From the NCBI RefSeq assembly GCF_014874095.1, contig NZ_JADBEB010000001.1:1922001-1986000 (forward strand): a stretch of DNA of 64,000 bases, given 5' to 3'. Below are positions 26,685 through 35,724 of the stretch, in pieces; positions within the stretch are counted from its first letter, which is position 1; the number at the start of each line of letters is the position of its first letter. The position numbers and the translations under genes were made by a program. A model generated the notes under the pieces. It ran no database searches. It was given only the letters and a program-made list of their open reading frames with translations, and was not told the DNA's origin. The stretch comes from Plantactinospora soyae (GTDB lineage Bacteria > Actinomycetota > Actinomycetes > Mycobacteriales > Micromonosporaceae).

Positions 26685-26822
26685 CGCTGTCCCTACCCCG
26701 TTTCGGCTGCCGACGATCGGGACTCCGGGGAGCCTTCCGGGCGGCGGAAGTTGGCGGCACGCGAGGCTCCGGAAGCGTCGGCAACGACCCCGAAACGGCA
26801 CGATCGGCGTCGGTTGGGCTCC

Positions 26823-26890
26823 GTTGTCCACAGGCCGGTACCCCGTTCCACGCGCGGTTTCACGTGAAACGGGGGCAGCCTGTGGACAAC
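26823..26890. repeat. 13-bp DnaA-box inverted repeat enclosing a parS site
   Basis: GTTGTCCACAGGC (26823-26835) and its exact reverse complement GCCTGTGGACAAC (26878-26890) each contain a perfect TTGTCCACA box (26824-26832 and 26881-26889). A near-match TGTGGATGA follows at 26894. The parS at 26857-26870 lies between the arms. Confidence 0.85.
26857..26870. promoter_or_regulatory. parS: parS site 1
   Basis: GTTTCACGTGAAAC, a perfect 14-bp palindrome matching the universal ParB-binding core. Non-coding. Flanked by DnaA boxes. Confidence 0.95.
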
Positions 26891-27374
26891 GCCTGTGGAT
26901 GACCGCGCACCGTCCTCGGTCGACGTCGTCGCGGCCAAACCGGAGACCAGCCGGCCTACCCCGTTGAGCGGATGTCGGCCACCTCCCAGCGTCGGTCTCC
27001 GTCGCTCGATGACCCGGCGCGCAGCCGTTCCGATCGTGAATGCCGACCGGGCACAGGTGTCCGGCATCCGGCCGGTAATCGCTCGCAGCGTGCGCACGGG
27101 CGGGACGACGACGGACGACGGCGGTCCGATCCGTCGCAGCGCCAGGTCGAGCCTGGGGAACTGCCTGGATGTATACGGGGGATGGATGTCCCCACGCGCC
27201 GGAGAGGCTCGACGTCGCGGCCCGATGATTTCCCGAGGGCAGCCTCGGCGAGCACGCCCCAAGGTCACTGTCGGAGTACGACCACGCCCGTGCCCCGGCG
27301 GGTTGTGGCCGGCGTGGAAGGTCCGGTCCTTCGGATCGCCGTCCCCGGGTATCAGGCGGTGGCGGAGCGGGCTG

Positions 27375-27388
27375 GTTTCACGTGAAAC
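27375..27388. promoter_or_regulatory. parS: parS site 2
   Basis: A second perfect GTTTCACGTGAAAC palindrome, 518 bp from site 1 and about 500 bp downstream of the parB stop. Confidence 0.95.
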
Positions 27389-27846
27389 GCGACGCCGTCC
27401 CCTCGGCGGGGCGCGTGGTGGATTGGGTCCACCCTGGCGATCACCCTGGACCGGCGCAGGGAACACCCGGACGGACCGGCGCACGGGGACGCCCGGACGG
27501 ACCGGCACCGAGGTAGACCGGGCGGCGGGTGGTCGCCGGTCTCCATCGGACGGGGGGCCGCACGGACAGACCTATGAGAAACCGAATCTACGGACGGCTG
27601 GGCAGGCGGTCGATCGGATTCAGGAAGGGGCGGTGGGACGGGGCGGCGTGGACGGGCCGGATCCAAGAGAGGACGGACGACCAAGGACCCACGGCTGGAC
27701 GACCGGTCGGACGCGGAGGCGGTCGGCCAACCCGGCTGCTCGATCGGAGACACACGGATGGCGACGTTCCCGGGTGAGGGATCGTGGCCATCTCAGCGTC
27801 GATACGTCGGCTCCGAAGGCCGGGGCGACACCGACCCCGGCTCGGG

Positions 27847-27874
27847 GTGTACGCCGGGAGCCCCCGGCGTACAC
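27847..27874 (-). terminator. Terminator of the parA-parB operon
   Basis: 12-bp perfect arms (27847-27858 and 27863-27874) with a 4-nt loop, starting 14 bases after the parB stop on the minus strand. Confidence 0.8.
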
Positions 27875-27887
27875 GGGGCAGCAGCAG

Positions 27888-28925
27888 TCAGTCCGAGTCG
27901 TCGTCGTTCTGGCCCTCGGCGTCCACCATGCCGATGACACCGACGATTCGCTCAAGGTCGTCGACCGTGGCGAACTCGATCGTAATCTTGCCTTTGTTCC
28001 GACCGATGTCGACCTTGACCCTGGTGTCGAACCGATCCGACAGCCGATCCGCCAGATCGGTCAGGCCCGGGGCGTGCACCTTGGCGCGCCGCTTCGCCGG
28101 GCTGGGCCGGGTAGGCGAAATCTCGGCCAGCTTCACGACCTCCTCCGTGGCCCGTACGGAGAGCCCTTCGGCCACGATCCGACGCGCCAACTCCTCCTGC
28201 GCGGTCGAATCCTCCAGACCCAGCAGCGCACGGGCGTGGCCTGCGGAGAGCACCCCGGCAGCCACCCGCTTCTGCACCTCGGGCGGAAGGTTCAGCAGCC
28301 GGATGGTGTTGGAGATCTGCGGCCGGCTCCGGCCGATCCGTCGGGCCAGCTCCTCGTGCGTCGCGCCGAACTCCTCCAGCAGCTGCTGGTACGCCGCCGC
28401 CTCTTCCAGCGGGTTCAGGTTGGCGCGGTGGATGTTCTCCAGCAGCGCGTCCCGGAGCATCGCGTCGTCGCGGGTGTCCCGGACGATGGCCGGAATGGAC
28501 TCCCGGCCGACAGCCTGCGCCGCTCGCCAGCGCCGCTCGCCCATGACGAGTTCGAACTGATCGTCCGGGAGCTGCCGCACCACGATCGGCTGGAGGAACC
28601 CGACCTCCTGGATCGAGAGCTTGAGTTCCTCGAGAGCGTCCTCGTCGAAAATCTGCCGAGGCTGCTTGGGGTTGGGCACGATCGAATCCAGCGGGATCTC
28701 GGCGAACCGAGCTCCGGGGACCGGCGCCAGCTCCGGACCGGCCGGCTGTGCCGGGGCGACGGGCGCCGGCGCCACCCAGGTGGTCTCGCCGGCGGCCGCC
28801 GGCGCTACGGCCTCAGGCCGATCGGCTGGAGGCTCGGCCGTCACCACTCCGGAGACTGGTTCCGCTGTGGTGGGAATCAGCGCGCCCAGACCTCGACCGA
28901 GCCCGCCCCGCGGACGGTTCTTCAT
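27888..28925 (-). CDS. parB: Chromosome-partitioning protein ParB (CTPase)
   Basis: 345 residues. After a basic start ([13 protein letters not shown], the usual ParA-contact segment) and an Ala/Pro linker comes the CTP-binding domain ([32 protein letters not shown]), then the HTH that reads parS ([17 protein letters not shown]) and a C-terminal dimer domain. It loads at parS as a sliding clamp and spreads to position the origin and load SMC. The tail is acidic ([11 protein letters not shown]). ParA is 27 bp upstream in the same operon, and the parS sites flank and enter the operon. Confidence 0.97.
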   Translation of the reverse strand: MKNRPRGGLGRGLGALIPTTAEPVSGVVTAEPPADRPEAVAPAAAGETTWVAPAPVAPAQPAGPELAPVPGARFAEIPLDSIVPNPKQPRQIFDEDALEELKLSIQEVGFLQPIVVRQLPDDQFELVMGERRWRAAQAVGRESIPAIVRDTRDDAMLRDALLENIHRANLNPLEEAAAYQQLLEEFGATHEELARRIGRSRPQISNTIRLLNLPPEVQKRVAAGVLSAGHARALLGLEDSTAQEELARRIVAEGLSVRATEEVVKLAEISPTRPSPAKRRAKVHAPGLTDLADRLSDRFDTRVKVDIGRNKGKITIEFATVDDLERIVGVIGMVDAEGQNDDDSD

Positions 28926-28952
28926 GCCACGCCTCCCGACGAATCAACCGAG

Positions 28953-30542
28953 CTACACATTGCGGCCAACAGACTCTTTGACCCCTCGCATCGCAATCTC
29001 CTGAGCGGCCTCGAAGTAACTGGTGGCGCCCCGCGATCCGGGATCGTAGGTCATGACGGACTGGCCGTAGCTCGGAGCCTCCGATACCCGCACGTTCCGC
29101 GGGATCACGGACTGCAGGACCTTGTCGCCGAAGTGGTTCCGGACGTCCTGCTCGACCGCGTCCGCCAGTCGGGTGCGCCGGTCGTACATGGTGAGCAGGA
29201 TGGTCGAGACCTCGAGGGTGGGGTTCAGGTGCTGCCGTACCAGGTTGATGTTGTTGATCAGCTGGTTGAGCCCCTCCAGCGCGTAGTACTCGCACTGGAT
29301 GGGGATCAGTACCTCCTGCGCGGCGCAGAGGGCGTTGACCGTGAGCAGCCCGAGGGAGGGCGGGCAGTCGATGAAGACGTAGTCGAACTCGGCGGGGTGG
29401 CCGGCGATCGCTCGGGCCAGCCGTGACTCCCGGGCCACCACCGAGACGAGTTCGATCTCCGCGCCGGCCAGGTCGATGGTGGCGGGTACGCACCAGAGAT
29501 CGGGGATCCCCTCGACGCTCTGGGCCACCTCGGCGAGGGGGACGTTGTCGATCAGGCAGTCGTAGACGTCCGGGACACCGGCGTGGTGGGGCACGTTGAG
29601 TCCGGTGGAGGCGTTCCCCTGCGGATCAAGGTCAACGACGAGGACACGATTTCCGTGCAGCGCCAGGGCTACGGCCAGGTTGACCGTCGTGGTGGTCTTG
29701 CCAACCCCTCCCTTCTGGTTCGCAACACACATGATCCGTGGCCGGTCCGGACGCGGCATCGTCACCTCGCCGCTCGGGTTCAGGATTTGCACAGCGCGCA
29801 TTGCCTCCATTGCCAACGGGGGATCGTCCTGGTCACGCGACGGCGTTTCACGTGAAACGTACGCGTCGGGCGCGGCTTCCTCGGTCAGGGGTTGCGGTAC
29901 AACTGTCGACGAATCGGCTCTCGGGCCGGAATCGGCGATCGGGTGGAGATCGGGGCCTTGGCCGTCCGCCGTCGGTACCGGAGTACCGGCCGGCCCCGAC
30001 GACTGCGGCTCGAAGTGCTGGGTCACCGGCTGGACCGGAACTGGTGGTCCGGTTGGCGTCGGGTCGGGGAGGCGCGCCGACCGCCGTCCCGGCTCCGCAG
30101 CCCGACGCCCCGCCGGCCGCTGCGGCTCCGGAGCACGCTCCCGTCGCCGAGGCGGTTCCGGCGTACGCCCGGCAGGCCGTACCGGAGCCGGCACCGACGC
30201 CGAGGCGGAGGCGGCCGCCGGATAGGACACCTCCGGCACTGGCACCGAGGCGGAGGCAACCGCCGGATAGGGCGCCTCCGGGCGCGGAACCGGATACCCC
30301 GGCTCCGGTGGCGAGTCGTGCCCCGGCGGCGTCACCCGCGCGGTACCGCGGCTCGGCCCCGGGGGTGCCGCAGAGTCGTACCCGTCGGACTCGTCAGGCC
30401 CGCCAGCTCGGGCCGGCGGCCGAGCCCGCCCGCTGGCAGACCAGCCCTCGTAGTCGGTTTCACGTGAAACATCGGCGTCGCCGGAGTGGTATCCCCCGGA
30501 GTCCGTCATCTCTGAATCGTCATACCTACCGTTGTCATGCAC
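28953..30542 (-). CDS. parA: Chromosome-partitioning ATPase ParA with a long disordered N-terminus
   Basis: 529 residues; usual ParA proteins are near 260-320. The ATPase core begins at about 265: CVANQKGGVGKTTTTVNLA (deviant Walker A), LVVDLDPQGNASTGL, FIDCPPSLGLLTVNAL, then LLTMYDRRTRLADAVEQDV. Residues 1-260 are Pro/Arg/Ala-rich, low-complexity and without a fold. Two parS palindromes lie inside this part of the gene (about codons 25 and 229), encoding VSRET each time. The ATP-dependent dimer binds DNA and is driven by ParB to move origins apart. ATG at 30542 is the first in-frame start; an ATG 11 codons later is possible. Confidence 0.93.
   Translation of the reverse strand: MHDNGRYDDSEMTDSGGYHSGDADVSRETDYEGWSASGRARPPARAGGPDESDGYDSAAPPGPSRGTARVTPPGHDSPPEPGYPVPRPEAPYPAVASASVPVPEVSYPAAASASASVPAPVRPAGRTPEPPRRRERAPEPQRPAGRRAAEPGRRSARLPDPTPTGPPVPVQPVTQHFEPQSSGPAGTPVPTADGQGPDLHPIADSGPRADSSTVVPQPLTEEAAPDAYVSRETPSRDQDDPPLAMEAMRAVQILNPSGEVTMPRPDRPRIMCVANQKGGVGKTTTTVNLAVALALHGNRVLVVDLDPQGNASTGLNVPHHAGVPDVYDCLIDNVPLAEVAQSVEGIPDLWCVPATIDLAGAEIELVSVVARESRLARAIAGHPAEFDYVFIDCPPSLGLLTVNALCAAQEVLIPIQCEYYALEGLNQLINNINLVRQHLNPTLEVSTILLTMYDRRTRLADAVEQDVRNHFGDKVLQSVIPRNVRVSEAPSYGQSVMTYDPGSRGATSYFEAAQEIAMRGVKESVGRNV
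29845..29858. promoter_or_regulatory. parS: parS site 3 (inside parA)
   Basis: Perfect GTTTCACGTGAAAC within the parA coding sequence, between the disordered extension and the ATPase domain. Confidence 0.95.
30457..30470. promoter_or_regulatory. parS: parS site 4 (inside parA)
   Basis: Perfect palindrome near the 5' end of parA, flanked as GGTTTCACGTGAAACA. The nearest parS to oriC, about 7.5 kb away. Confidence 0.95.
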
Positions 30543-30966
30543 CGTGTCATCCCTGCCAGCTTCGGATGGTGTCGGCCCCGTGAGCGCTCATGCCCGCGCC
30601 TTCGGGCGTAGCGTGCGGTCCGGCAAGAAGCAGCGAAGGCCTGAGGCGCCACCCGCTGCCCGGTCTACACTATCGACGCGCGGTCAGCCTACGGCCGCTG
30701 GGCAAAATGAGCCACGGCTGTCCGCAGGGTGAATCGTCGTGGCGTGGATAACGGAGCCCCGCCAAGCGGATCCGGCACTCACTCGGGGTTCCCCGCCCGC
30801 CACCGGACCCGTGCTCCCCGGCGTGCTCCGTACGGAGCGGTACCGCCAGGCGCGCTCCCTACGGACCGGGTTACCGCCAGGTGCGCCCCCTACCGGCCGG
30901 CGCGGATCCACGGTCGGCTCGGTCCGACCATCCATTGAGGACCTGATCTGGGCCGGAGTCGATGCG
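30543..30966. other. Region between rsmG and parA
   Basis: About 420 bp with no clear gene. It should hold the parAB promoter (reading left). A DnaA-like box CGTGGATAA is at 30743-30751, and an imperfect 24-bp direct repeat (accgccaggYgcgcYccctac) occurs at about 30842 and 30871. Confidence 0.5.
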
Positions 30967-31938
30967 CTAGCGGCGCGGCTTGGAACGACGGCCGGCTGCC
31001 GAGCGTGCTGCCGACTCCCGCGCCGCTCCGATTACCCGCTCCCGGACGATCTCGACCACGGTCGTCGACGGCTCGACGATCCCCGTCCCGCACTGCTGGA
31101 CAACCGGGTGCGCACCACCCAGCCGCCGTACCGCCGCCGCGGTGTTCGCCACCTCTTCCTCGGCCGTGGCGCCCTTGAGTGCGAGAACTCGCCCGCCCGG
31201 TGCGGTGAGCGGAAGACACCAGCCGGCCAGCCGATCAAGCGGTGCGACGGCCCGAGCCGTCACGATGTCCGCCGGCCCGCTCAGCTCGGCCGGAAGATCG
31301 GACAGCTCGATCAGACCCCTCTCCGACCCGCCGGAACTCTCCGGGGAGCCCGACTCGGACCGGAGCGGAGCGGACGCCTGACGGTCCGACGCCGTACGCC
31401 GGTCCAAACTCCGGCCGGTGCGGCGCCAGGCCGAGGGAATCTCCTCCGCCCGGGCCCGGAGCACGGTGACCGAGTCCCCGAGGGCGAGTGCCGTGACCAC
31501 CTCGGCCAGAAACACGGCGCGCCGGGCCAGCGGTTCGACCAACATGATCGACAGGTCGGGCCGGGCGATCGCGAGCACGATACCGGGCAGGCCCGCTCCG
31601 GAGCCGACGTCCACCACCGAGGAACCGGCCGGGATCAGCTCCGCCACCACGGCGCAGTTGAGCAGGTGGCGGTCCCAGATTCGCGGCGTCTCGCGAGGAC
31701 CGATCAGCCCACGCACCACACCCGGACCGGCGAGGAGTTCCGCGTACGCCGCCGCGAGCGGCAGCCGATCGCCGAACAGCGTACGGGCGGGGCCGGCCAG
31801 TTCGGTGGGCAGTGGTGCCGCCGGAACGGCGCCCGCACCGGCCTCCGCGTCGCGGCCGGCTCCGCTGTCCGACGGGGGCACAGGGAACGGCCCGGGCGGC
31901 GGTTCGCCACCCGGGCCGGAAATCGGACGGTACGTCAT
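30967..31938 (-). CDS. rsmG: 16S rRNA (guanine-527-N7) methyltransferase RsmG (GidB)
   Basis: 323 residues; usual length is about 210-250. The core shows [23 protein letters not shown] then [39 protein letters not shown] (SAM loop) and [12 protein letters not shown]. It methylates N7 of G527 of 16S rRNA; loss gives low-level streptomycin resistance. Two extra parts stand out: a Pro/Ala/Gly-rich N-terminus of about 45 residues and a Ser/Gly/Arg insert at about 172-212 between the SAM domain strands. The start lies eight bases after the jag stop, so it belongs to the rpmH-to-rsmG operon. Confidence 0.93.
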   Translation of the reverse strand: MTYRPISGPGGEPPPGPFPVPPSDSGAGRDAEAGAGAVPAAPLPTELAGPARTLFGDRLPLAAAYAELLAGPGVVRGLIGPRETPRIWDRHLLNCAVVAELIPAGSSVVDVGSGAGLPGIVLAIARPDLSIMLVEPLARRAVFLAEVVTALALGDSVTVLRARAEEIPSAWRRTGRSLDRRTASDRQASAPLRSESGSPESSGGSERGLIELSDLPAELSGPADIVTARAVAPLDRLAGWCLPLTAPGGRVLALKGATAEEEVANTAAAVRRLGGAHPVVQQCGTGIVEPSTTVVEIVRERVIGAARESAARSAAGRRSKPRR

Positions 31939-31946
31939 TGATTCGC

Positions 31947-32720
31947 TCAGTCGACCGGACGTACGACGATCCGGCGGTTCGGCTCGACGCCCTCCGACTC
32001 GCTCTCCACCCCGGCGATGGCGTTGACCACGTCGTGGACGCACTTGCGCTCGAAGGCGGACATCGGCTCCAGCCGGACGGCCTCGCCGTGCTGCTTGACC
32101 TTCTCCACGGCGTTCTTGGCGACCGCCGAGAGTTCCTTGCGCCGGGTCGCCCGGTAACCGCCCACGTCGAGCAGGAGCCGGCTGGGCGAGCCCGTCTGCC
32201 GGAACACGGCGAGCCGGGTCAGCTCCTGCAACGCCTCCAGTGTCGCGCCGCGCTGGCCCACCAGCGCCTGCAACCGGCCACCCACGACCTCGACGACCGG
32301 GCGGCCGGCCGAGACCAGCTCGTCGATGTCGCCGTCGTAGTCGAGGATGTCCAGCAGTCCTTCGACGTAGTCCGCGGCGATCTCGCTCTGCCGGAACAGG
32401 TCCGCGTCGGTGGTCGGCGCCGCCGGCTTCGCACCGTTGTTGCTCGCGGCGACGTCCCCCTCGGCGGCGTCCTCGTCGTCCGCCTCTTCGTCGTCCTCCG
32501 CGTCTTCTTCCTCCGCGTCCTCTTCGTCCGCGTCGTCGTCATCCGCGTCGGCTTCGCGATCCGGACCACCCCGGCCGTCGGCCACCTCGTCGACGTCCGC
32601 GCTGTCCCCGGCTACCGAAACGGCCTCGGTGGTTTCGGCCTGCGTGGCCGAGGCTCCTGCCACAACAGGATCGGTGTCGCCGATGGGCTCGTCAGCGCGC
32701 GGAATACTGGTGTCGGTCAC
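31947..32720 (-). CDS. jag: Jag/SpoIIIJ-associated RNA-binding protein (KH-R3H)
   Basis: 257 residues. The C-terminal half has KH-like ([26 protein letters not shown], with GxxG-type loop GQRG) and R3H segments ([15 protein letters not shown], ending [10 protein letters not shown]), the Jag/KhpB layout. It binds RNA and acts with YidC and cell-envelope growth. Residues about 50-90 are almost pure Asp/Glu/Ala, as in other actinobacterial Jag proteins but long here. GTG at 32720. Same operon as yidC; a hairpin lies between them. Confidence 0.92.
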   Translation of the reverse strand: MTDTSIPRADEPIGDTDPVVAGASATQAETTEAVSVAGDSADVDEVADGRGGPDREADADDDDADEEDAEEEDAEDDEEADDEDAAEGDVAASNNGAKPAAPTTDADLFRQSEIAADYVEGLLDILDYDGDIDELVSAGRPVVEVVGGRLQALVGQRGATLEALQELTRLAVFRQTGSPSRLLLDVGGYRATRRKELSAVAKNAVEKVKQHGEAVRLEPMSAFERKCVHDVVNAIAGVESESEGVEPNRRIVVRPVD

Positions 32721-32901
32721 GGTTCATCTCCGTACTCTCTCGGCCGGACCGTACGGTCGGCGCTGGTTTCCCGGGTCCGGCGGGAGATCGCCGAATGCCA
32801 CGGGCACGTCTGTCGCGGGCAGCACTGCCCGTCCGCGCGCGGGGAGCGGCGGACTTCGGGCCGGCGCCAGCGCTGGCGGCAGCACGGCCCAGAGTCCTAC
32901 C

Positions 32902-32935
32902 GGGCCGCCGGCGCGACTGACGCTGCCGGCGGCCC
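32902..32935 (-). terminator. Hairpin between yidC and jag
   Basis: 11-bp perfect arms (32902-32912 and 32925-32935) with a 12-nt loop, beginning seven bases after the yidC stop. It may end some transcripts or stabilise them while jag and rsmG are read through, or a second promoter lies in the 221-bp gap. Confidence 0.55.
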
Positions 32936-32941
32936 GTCGCG

Positions 32942-33988
32942 TCAACCCTGACGCTTAGCCGGACGCCCCTTCTTGGGGTTGACCGGCTTGGCGCCCGGCT
33001 TCGGGGCCAGCGCCTTGGTATCCACCACCGGCTTGCTCTCCGGCTGCGCGCCGTTGGCCTTCGACCGACCGAACCGACCGGCCGGCTTGGCCGGCTTGGC
33101 CGGCTGCACCGGGTTACGGGAATCGGTGGTGGTCCGACGAGGCCCGGTCGTACGCCGAGGAGCCGACTCGCCCGGCTTGGGCAGCCGGGCGGCGGTGGGC
33201 GGCGGCGGGTACTTGCGGAGCACCCACTGCTGCTGGCCGAGGGTGAAGAGGTTGTTCGTGACCCAGTAGATGACCACACCGATCGGGAAGATCGCACCGG
33301 AGACCAGCAGCGAGGCCGGGATGCCGTACAGCATCAGCCGCTGGATCATCCGCTGCTGCGGGTCCTCGGCCCAACCGGTCTTCAGGATCATCTGACGGCT
33401 GGTCAGGTACGTGGTGGCGATCATGATGGCGACCAGTACGCCGGCCAGGACCTTGACCGAGGCGCCGCTGGCGTTCAACCGGGCCAGCTCGGCCGCGCTG
33501 GAGCCGAACTTACCGGCGATCGGTACGTCGAAGAGCCGGGCGTGGGTGGCGCTCTCGAACTGGTCGACGGTCCAGCCGTACTTGGTCTTGCCCTGGTTGA
33601 TCGGGTCGAGCCGGCGCAGGACGTGGAAGAGGCCGATGAAGACGGGAGCCTGGAGGAAGATCGGAAGGCAGCCCATCAGCGGGTTGGCCTTCTCCTTCCG
33701 GTAGAGCTCCATCATCTCTTTCTGGAGCGTCTCCCGGTCACCCTTGTGCTTCTCCTGCAATGCCTTCAGCTGGGGCTGGATCGCCTGCATCGCCCGCTGC
33801 GACTTGATCTGCTTGACGAAGATCGGGAAGAGGATCACCCGGAGGGTGACCACCAGGAAGATGATCGCCAGGATCCAGGACCAGTTCGTGCCCAGGACTG
33901 CGCCCGTCGACACTCCGATGGCGTCCCAGGCGGAGTGCCACAGCAGCAGGATCCACGAGATCGCCCAGTAGATCCAGTCGAGACTCAA
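32942..33988 (-). CDS. yidC: Membrane protein insertase YidC/Oxa1
   Basis: 348 residues with five to six hydrophobic helices. The Oxa1/YidC core spans about 35-265: [21 protein letters not shown] contains the conserved groove Arg region, [21 protein letters not shown] is a family hallmark, and [14 protein letters not shown] ends the core. The tail is basic with Pro/Lys/Arg repeats and should touch the ribosome. It inserts membrane proteins with or without Sec. The start is TTG at 33988 (GGAG eight bases before), overlapping the yidD stop by four bases. Confidence 0.96.
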   Translation of the reverse strand: MSLDWIYWAISWILLLWHSAWDAIGVSTGAVLGTNWSWILAIIFLVVTLRVILFPIFVKQIKSQRAMQAIQPQLKALQEKHKGDRETLQKEMMELYRKEKANPLMGCLPIFLQAPVFIGLFHVLRRLDPINQGKTKYGWTVDQFESATHARLFDVPIAGKFGSSAAELARLNASGASVKVLAGVLVAIMIATTYLTSRQMILKTGWAEDPQQRMIQRLMLYGIPASLLVSGAIFPIGVVIYWVTNNLFTLGQQQWVLRKYPPPPTAARLPKPGESAPRRTTGPRRTTTDSRNPVQPAKPAKPAGRFGRSKANGAQPESKPVVDTKALAPKPGAKPVNPKKGRPAKRQG

Positions 33989-34278
33989 TTCGGGGCTCCA
34001 GTCACATCGGCATGGCGGCGTCCGCCCGGCTCCGGTACCGGGTCATATCCACCGGGGTGGAAGGGGTGGCAGCGCAACAGCCGTCGGACCGCCAGGAAGG
34101 CTCCCCGAAGCGCGCCATGTCCCGCGACCGCCTCCAGGGCGTACGCGCTGCACGACGGGTGGAACCGACAGCGGGCCGGCAGCGCCGGGCTTATCCAACG
34201 ACGGTACGCGACGATGGGTCCCGCCAGCACTCGGGCACCGAGTGTCATCCCGGACGACGTGTCGATCGGGTTGCTCAC
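33985..34278 (-). CDS. yidD: Membrane protein insertion efficiency factor YidD
   Basis: 97 residues. The family core is [24 protein letters not shown] and [16 protein letters not shown], with conserved Cys residues. Small membrane-associated helper of YidC-dependent insertion. It overlaps rnpA upstream by four bases and yidC downstream by four. Confidence 0.95.
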   Translation of the reverse strand: MSNPIDTSSGMTLGARVLAGPIVAYRRWISPALPARCRFHPSCSAYALEAVAGHGALRGAFLAVRRLLRCHPFHPGGYDPVPEPGGRRHADVTGAPN

Positions 34279-34709
34279 CGGGACCGCCGAGCGGATTTTC
34301 TGGGCGCCCGGGCCGCGGCGAGGGCGGCGTCGAGGTCGGCTCCGAGCCGGGCGTACGAGGCCTCGGCGGCGTCGGGTAGCGCACGTACCACGAGGGTGGT
34401 GCCGGCCGGCAGCCCGGCGAGCCGCTCCCGGACGAGGTGCCGGAGCCGACGGCGGACCCGGTTTCGGATCACGGCGCCGCCCACGGCCTTGGAAACGACG
34501 AAGCCGGCCCGGACCGGCGCGGATTCCTGCTCCGCGCCGGCATTCCGGGCCGGCTTCGACGCTGTTCTGGTCAATGGGGATCGGGACGGTTCCGGGGTGC
34601 CGGTCGGATGGAGATGGACGACAAGGACGCCACGATTGGCTCGTCGCCCACCCCGGATCGCTGCGGCGAAGTCACTGCTGCGCCGCAGTCGCTGTGCGGC
34701 CGCCAGCAC
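34275..34709 (-). CDS. rnpA: Ribonuclease P protein component
   Basis: 144 residues. [17 protein letters not shown] begins the fold and [20 protein letters not shown] is the conserved RNR motif that binds P RNA. It helps RNase P RNA to mature tRNA 5' ends. An insert of about 20 residues after residue 35 ([19 protein letters not shown]) lengthens it over the usual 110-125. GTG start at 34709, 35 bases downstream of rpmH. Confidence 0.94.
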   Translation of the reverse strand: MLAAAQRLRRSSDFAAAIRGGRRANRGVLVVHLHPTGTPEPSRSPLTRTASKPARNAGAEQESAPVRAGFVVSKAVGGAVIRNRVRRRLRHLVRERLAGLPAGTTLVVRALPDAAEASYARLGADLDAALAAARAPRKSARRSR

Positions 34710-34744
34710 GACTGCCTACATCCCCGGACCGGCCTTGCCAGCCG

Positions 34745-34882
34745 TCAGGCCGACAGGCGGGTACGACCCTTGCCACGGCGGGCAGAGAGGATGGCGCGGC
34801 CCGCCCGGGTGCGCATGCGCAGCCGGAAGCCGTGGGTCTTCGCGCGGCGGCGGGTGTTCGGCTGGTAGGTGCGCTTGCTCAC
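34745..34882 (-). CDS. rpmH: 50S ribosomal protein L34
   Basis: 45 residues, normal length: [17 protein letters not shown] then [15 protein letters not shown], the invariant L34 sequence. GTG at 34882 follows GGAGAG. First gene of the minus-strand rpmH-rnpA-yidD-yidC-jag-rsmG operon, divergent from dnaA, as in most bacteria. Confidence 0.98.
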   Translation of the reverse strand: MSKRTYQPNTRRRAKTHGFRLRMRTRAGRAILSARRGKGRTRLSA

Positions 34883-34966
34883 GTCAGGCTCTCCGTCGTC
34901 GTACGCCCCGGCCGTGTGACATCGGGGTCGTGTGATGGTCTGGCGTTGGCCGCCTGGGCGGCCGGG

Positions 34967-35036
34967 TTCGATGCCGTCCGGGTTCGATGCCGTCTGGCGA
35001 TTCGATGCCGTCCGGCGGTTCAATGCCGTCTGGCAT
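34967..35036. repeat. Four tandem TTCGATGCCGTC units before rpmH
   Basis: Copies of TTCGATGCCGTC start at 34967, 34983, 35001 and 35019 (the last reads TTCAATGCC), giving 16-, 18- and 18-bp spacing. They lie 85-154 bp upstream of rpmH. Confidence 0.8.
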
Positions 35037-35403
35037 CGGCCGCTGCCCACAGCACGGGCGGCGGTCAGGCAGTCTTCCATCACCCTAGCAGAGGGCGACA
35101 GAGCAACCGTTGGAGCCTACGCAGGCCGGCAGTGAGCGTCAAACAGGAGTGGGCGGGTGCTGATCCTCCTGGTCCGGCCGATCCGCCGAGCCGGTCCGGC
35201 CGGTTCGGAAACCCGGACCGGAACCCCCGGCCGAAGCATCCCCGCGGGCACCGGCACCCGGTTCGAACCGTCGGGCGAGGCAATCCGGCCGAGTCGGGCC
35301 GATCGCCGTAGAGCGGGAGGAACCGGGTGGCTAGGCTGGGCCGACCGACCGGGGTTTTTCGCTGATGTTGCCAAGGTGGCGACGGGGTCGACGGTTGATG
35401 GCG

Positions 35404-35412
35404 TGTGGACAA
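35404..35412. promoter_or_regulatory. DnaA box upstream of dnaA
   Basis: TGTGGACAA, the exact reverse of TTGTCCACA, 313 bp before the dnaA start. Candidate for DnaA autoregulation. Confidence 0.7.
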
Positions 35413-35587
35413 CGCTGTTAGCGTGCCCGATTGCACGTCGGCGTCAGAGGGTGGGGGTGCCGCTGACGGGCAAAACCGGACAAGCTCGTCGATCGTTCGA
35501 CAGATGAACCCGCGTCAACGCCATTTGGAGCCGGGGGCGACGGCACGGACGCCCGGCCGGGCGACAACAATCAGTCGATACACAGGT

Positions 35588-35596
35588 TGTGGATAA
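35588..35596. promoter_or_regulatory. DnaA box near the dnaA start
   Basis: TGTGGATAA followed by a weaker TGTGGACGG at 35599-35607, 120-137 bp before the dnaA start. Probably where DnaA limits its own synthesis. Confidence 0.7.
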
Positions 35597-35724
35597 CTTG
35601 TGGACGGCGTCGGCATCCGCCGGGCGCCGCGTCGTGCCTGTTCACGCACGATAGCAAGCCTGGAACGGTCGACTGGGACGGCAGCGGCGGCCGGAGACGC
35701 AGAGGCGATGGGGGTGGCGCGACG

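Larger units (their letters stand above)
26685..27887. other. Non-coding parS/DnaA-box region downstream of parB
   Basis: About 1.2 kb with no convincing gene. Open frames exist on both strands but encode Arg/Gly/Pro-rich sequence without a domain. The region holds two parS sites (26857 and 27375), three or more DnaA-type boxes around the first, and the parAB terminator. It looks like a centromere-type spacer. Confidence 0.6.
34883..35724. other. Divergent rpmH-dnaA control region
   Basis: 842 bp with no gene on either strand. Holds a four-copy tandem repeat near rpmH, an exact DnaA box at 35404 and another at 35588, and both promoters. Several GC-rich inverted repeats lie between 35160 and 35260. 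Confidence 0.6.

Noticed and set aside
26895-29426. A 843-codon open frame on the plus strand across the parB region
   Set aside because: It is antisense to parB and the parA core, has no domain, and its amino-acid mix (Arg, Gly, Pro) is what high-GC antisense frames give.
35160-35260. A riboswitch or small RNA upstream of dnaA
   Set aside because: The GC-rich inverted repeats here fold easily, but no known consensus core is visible.
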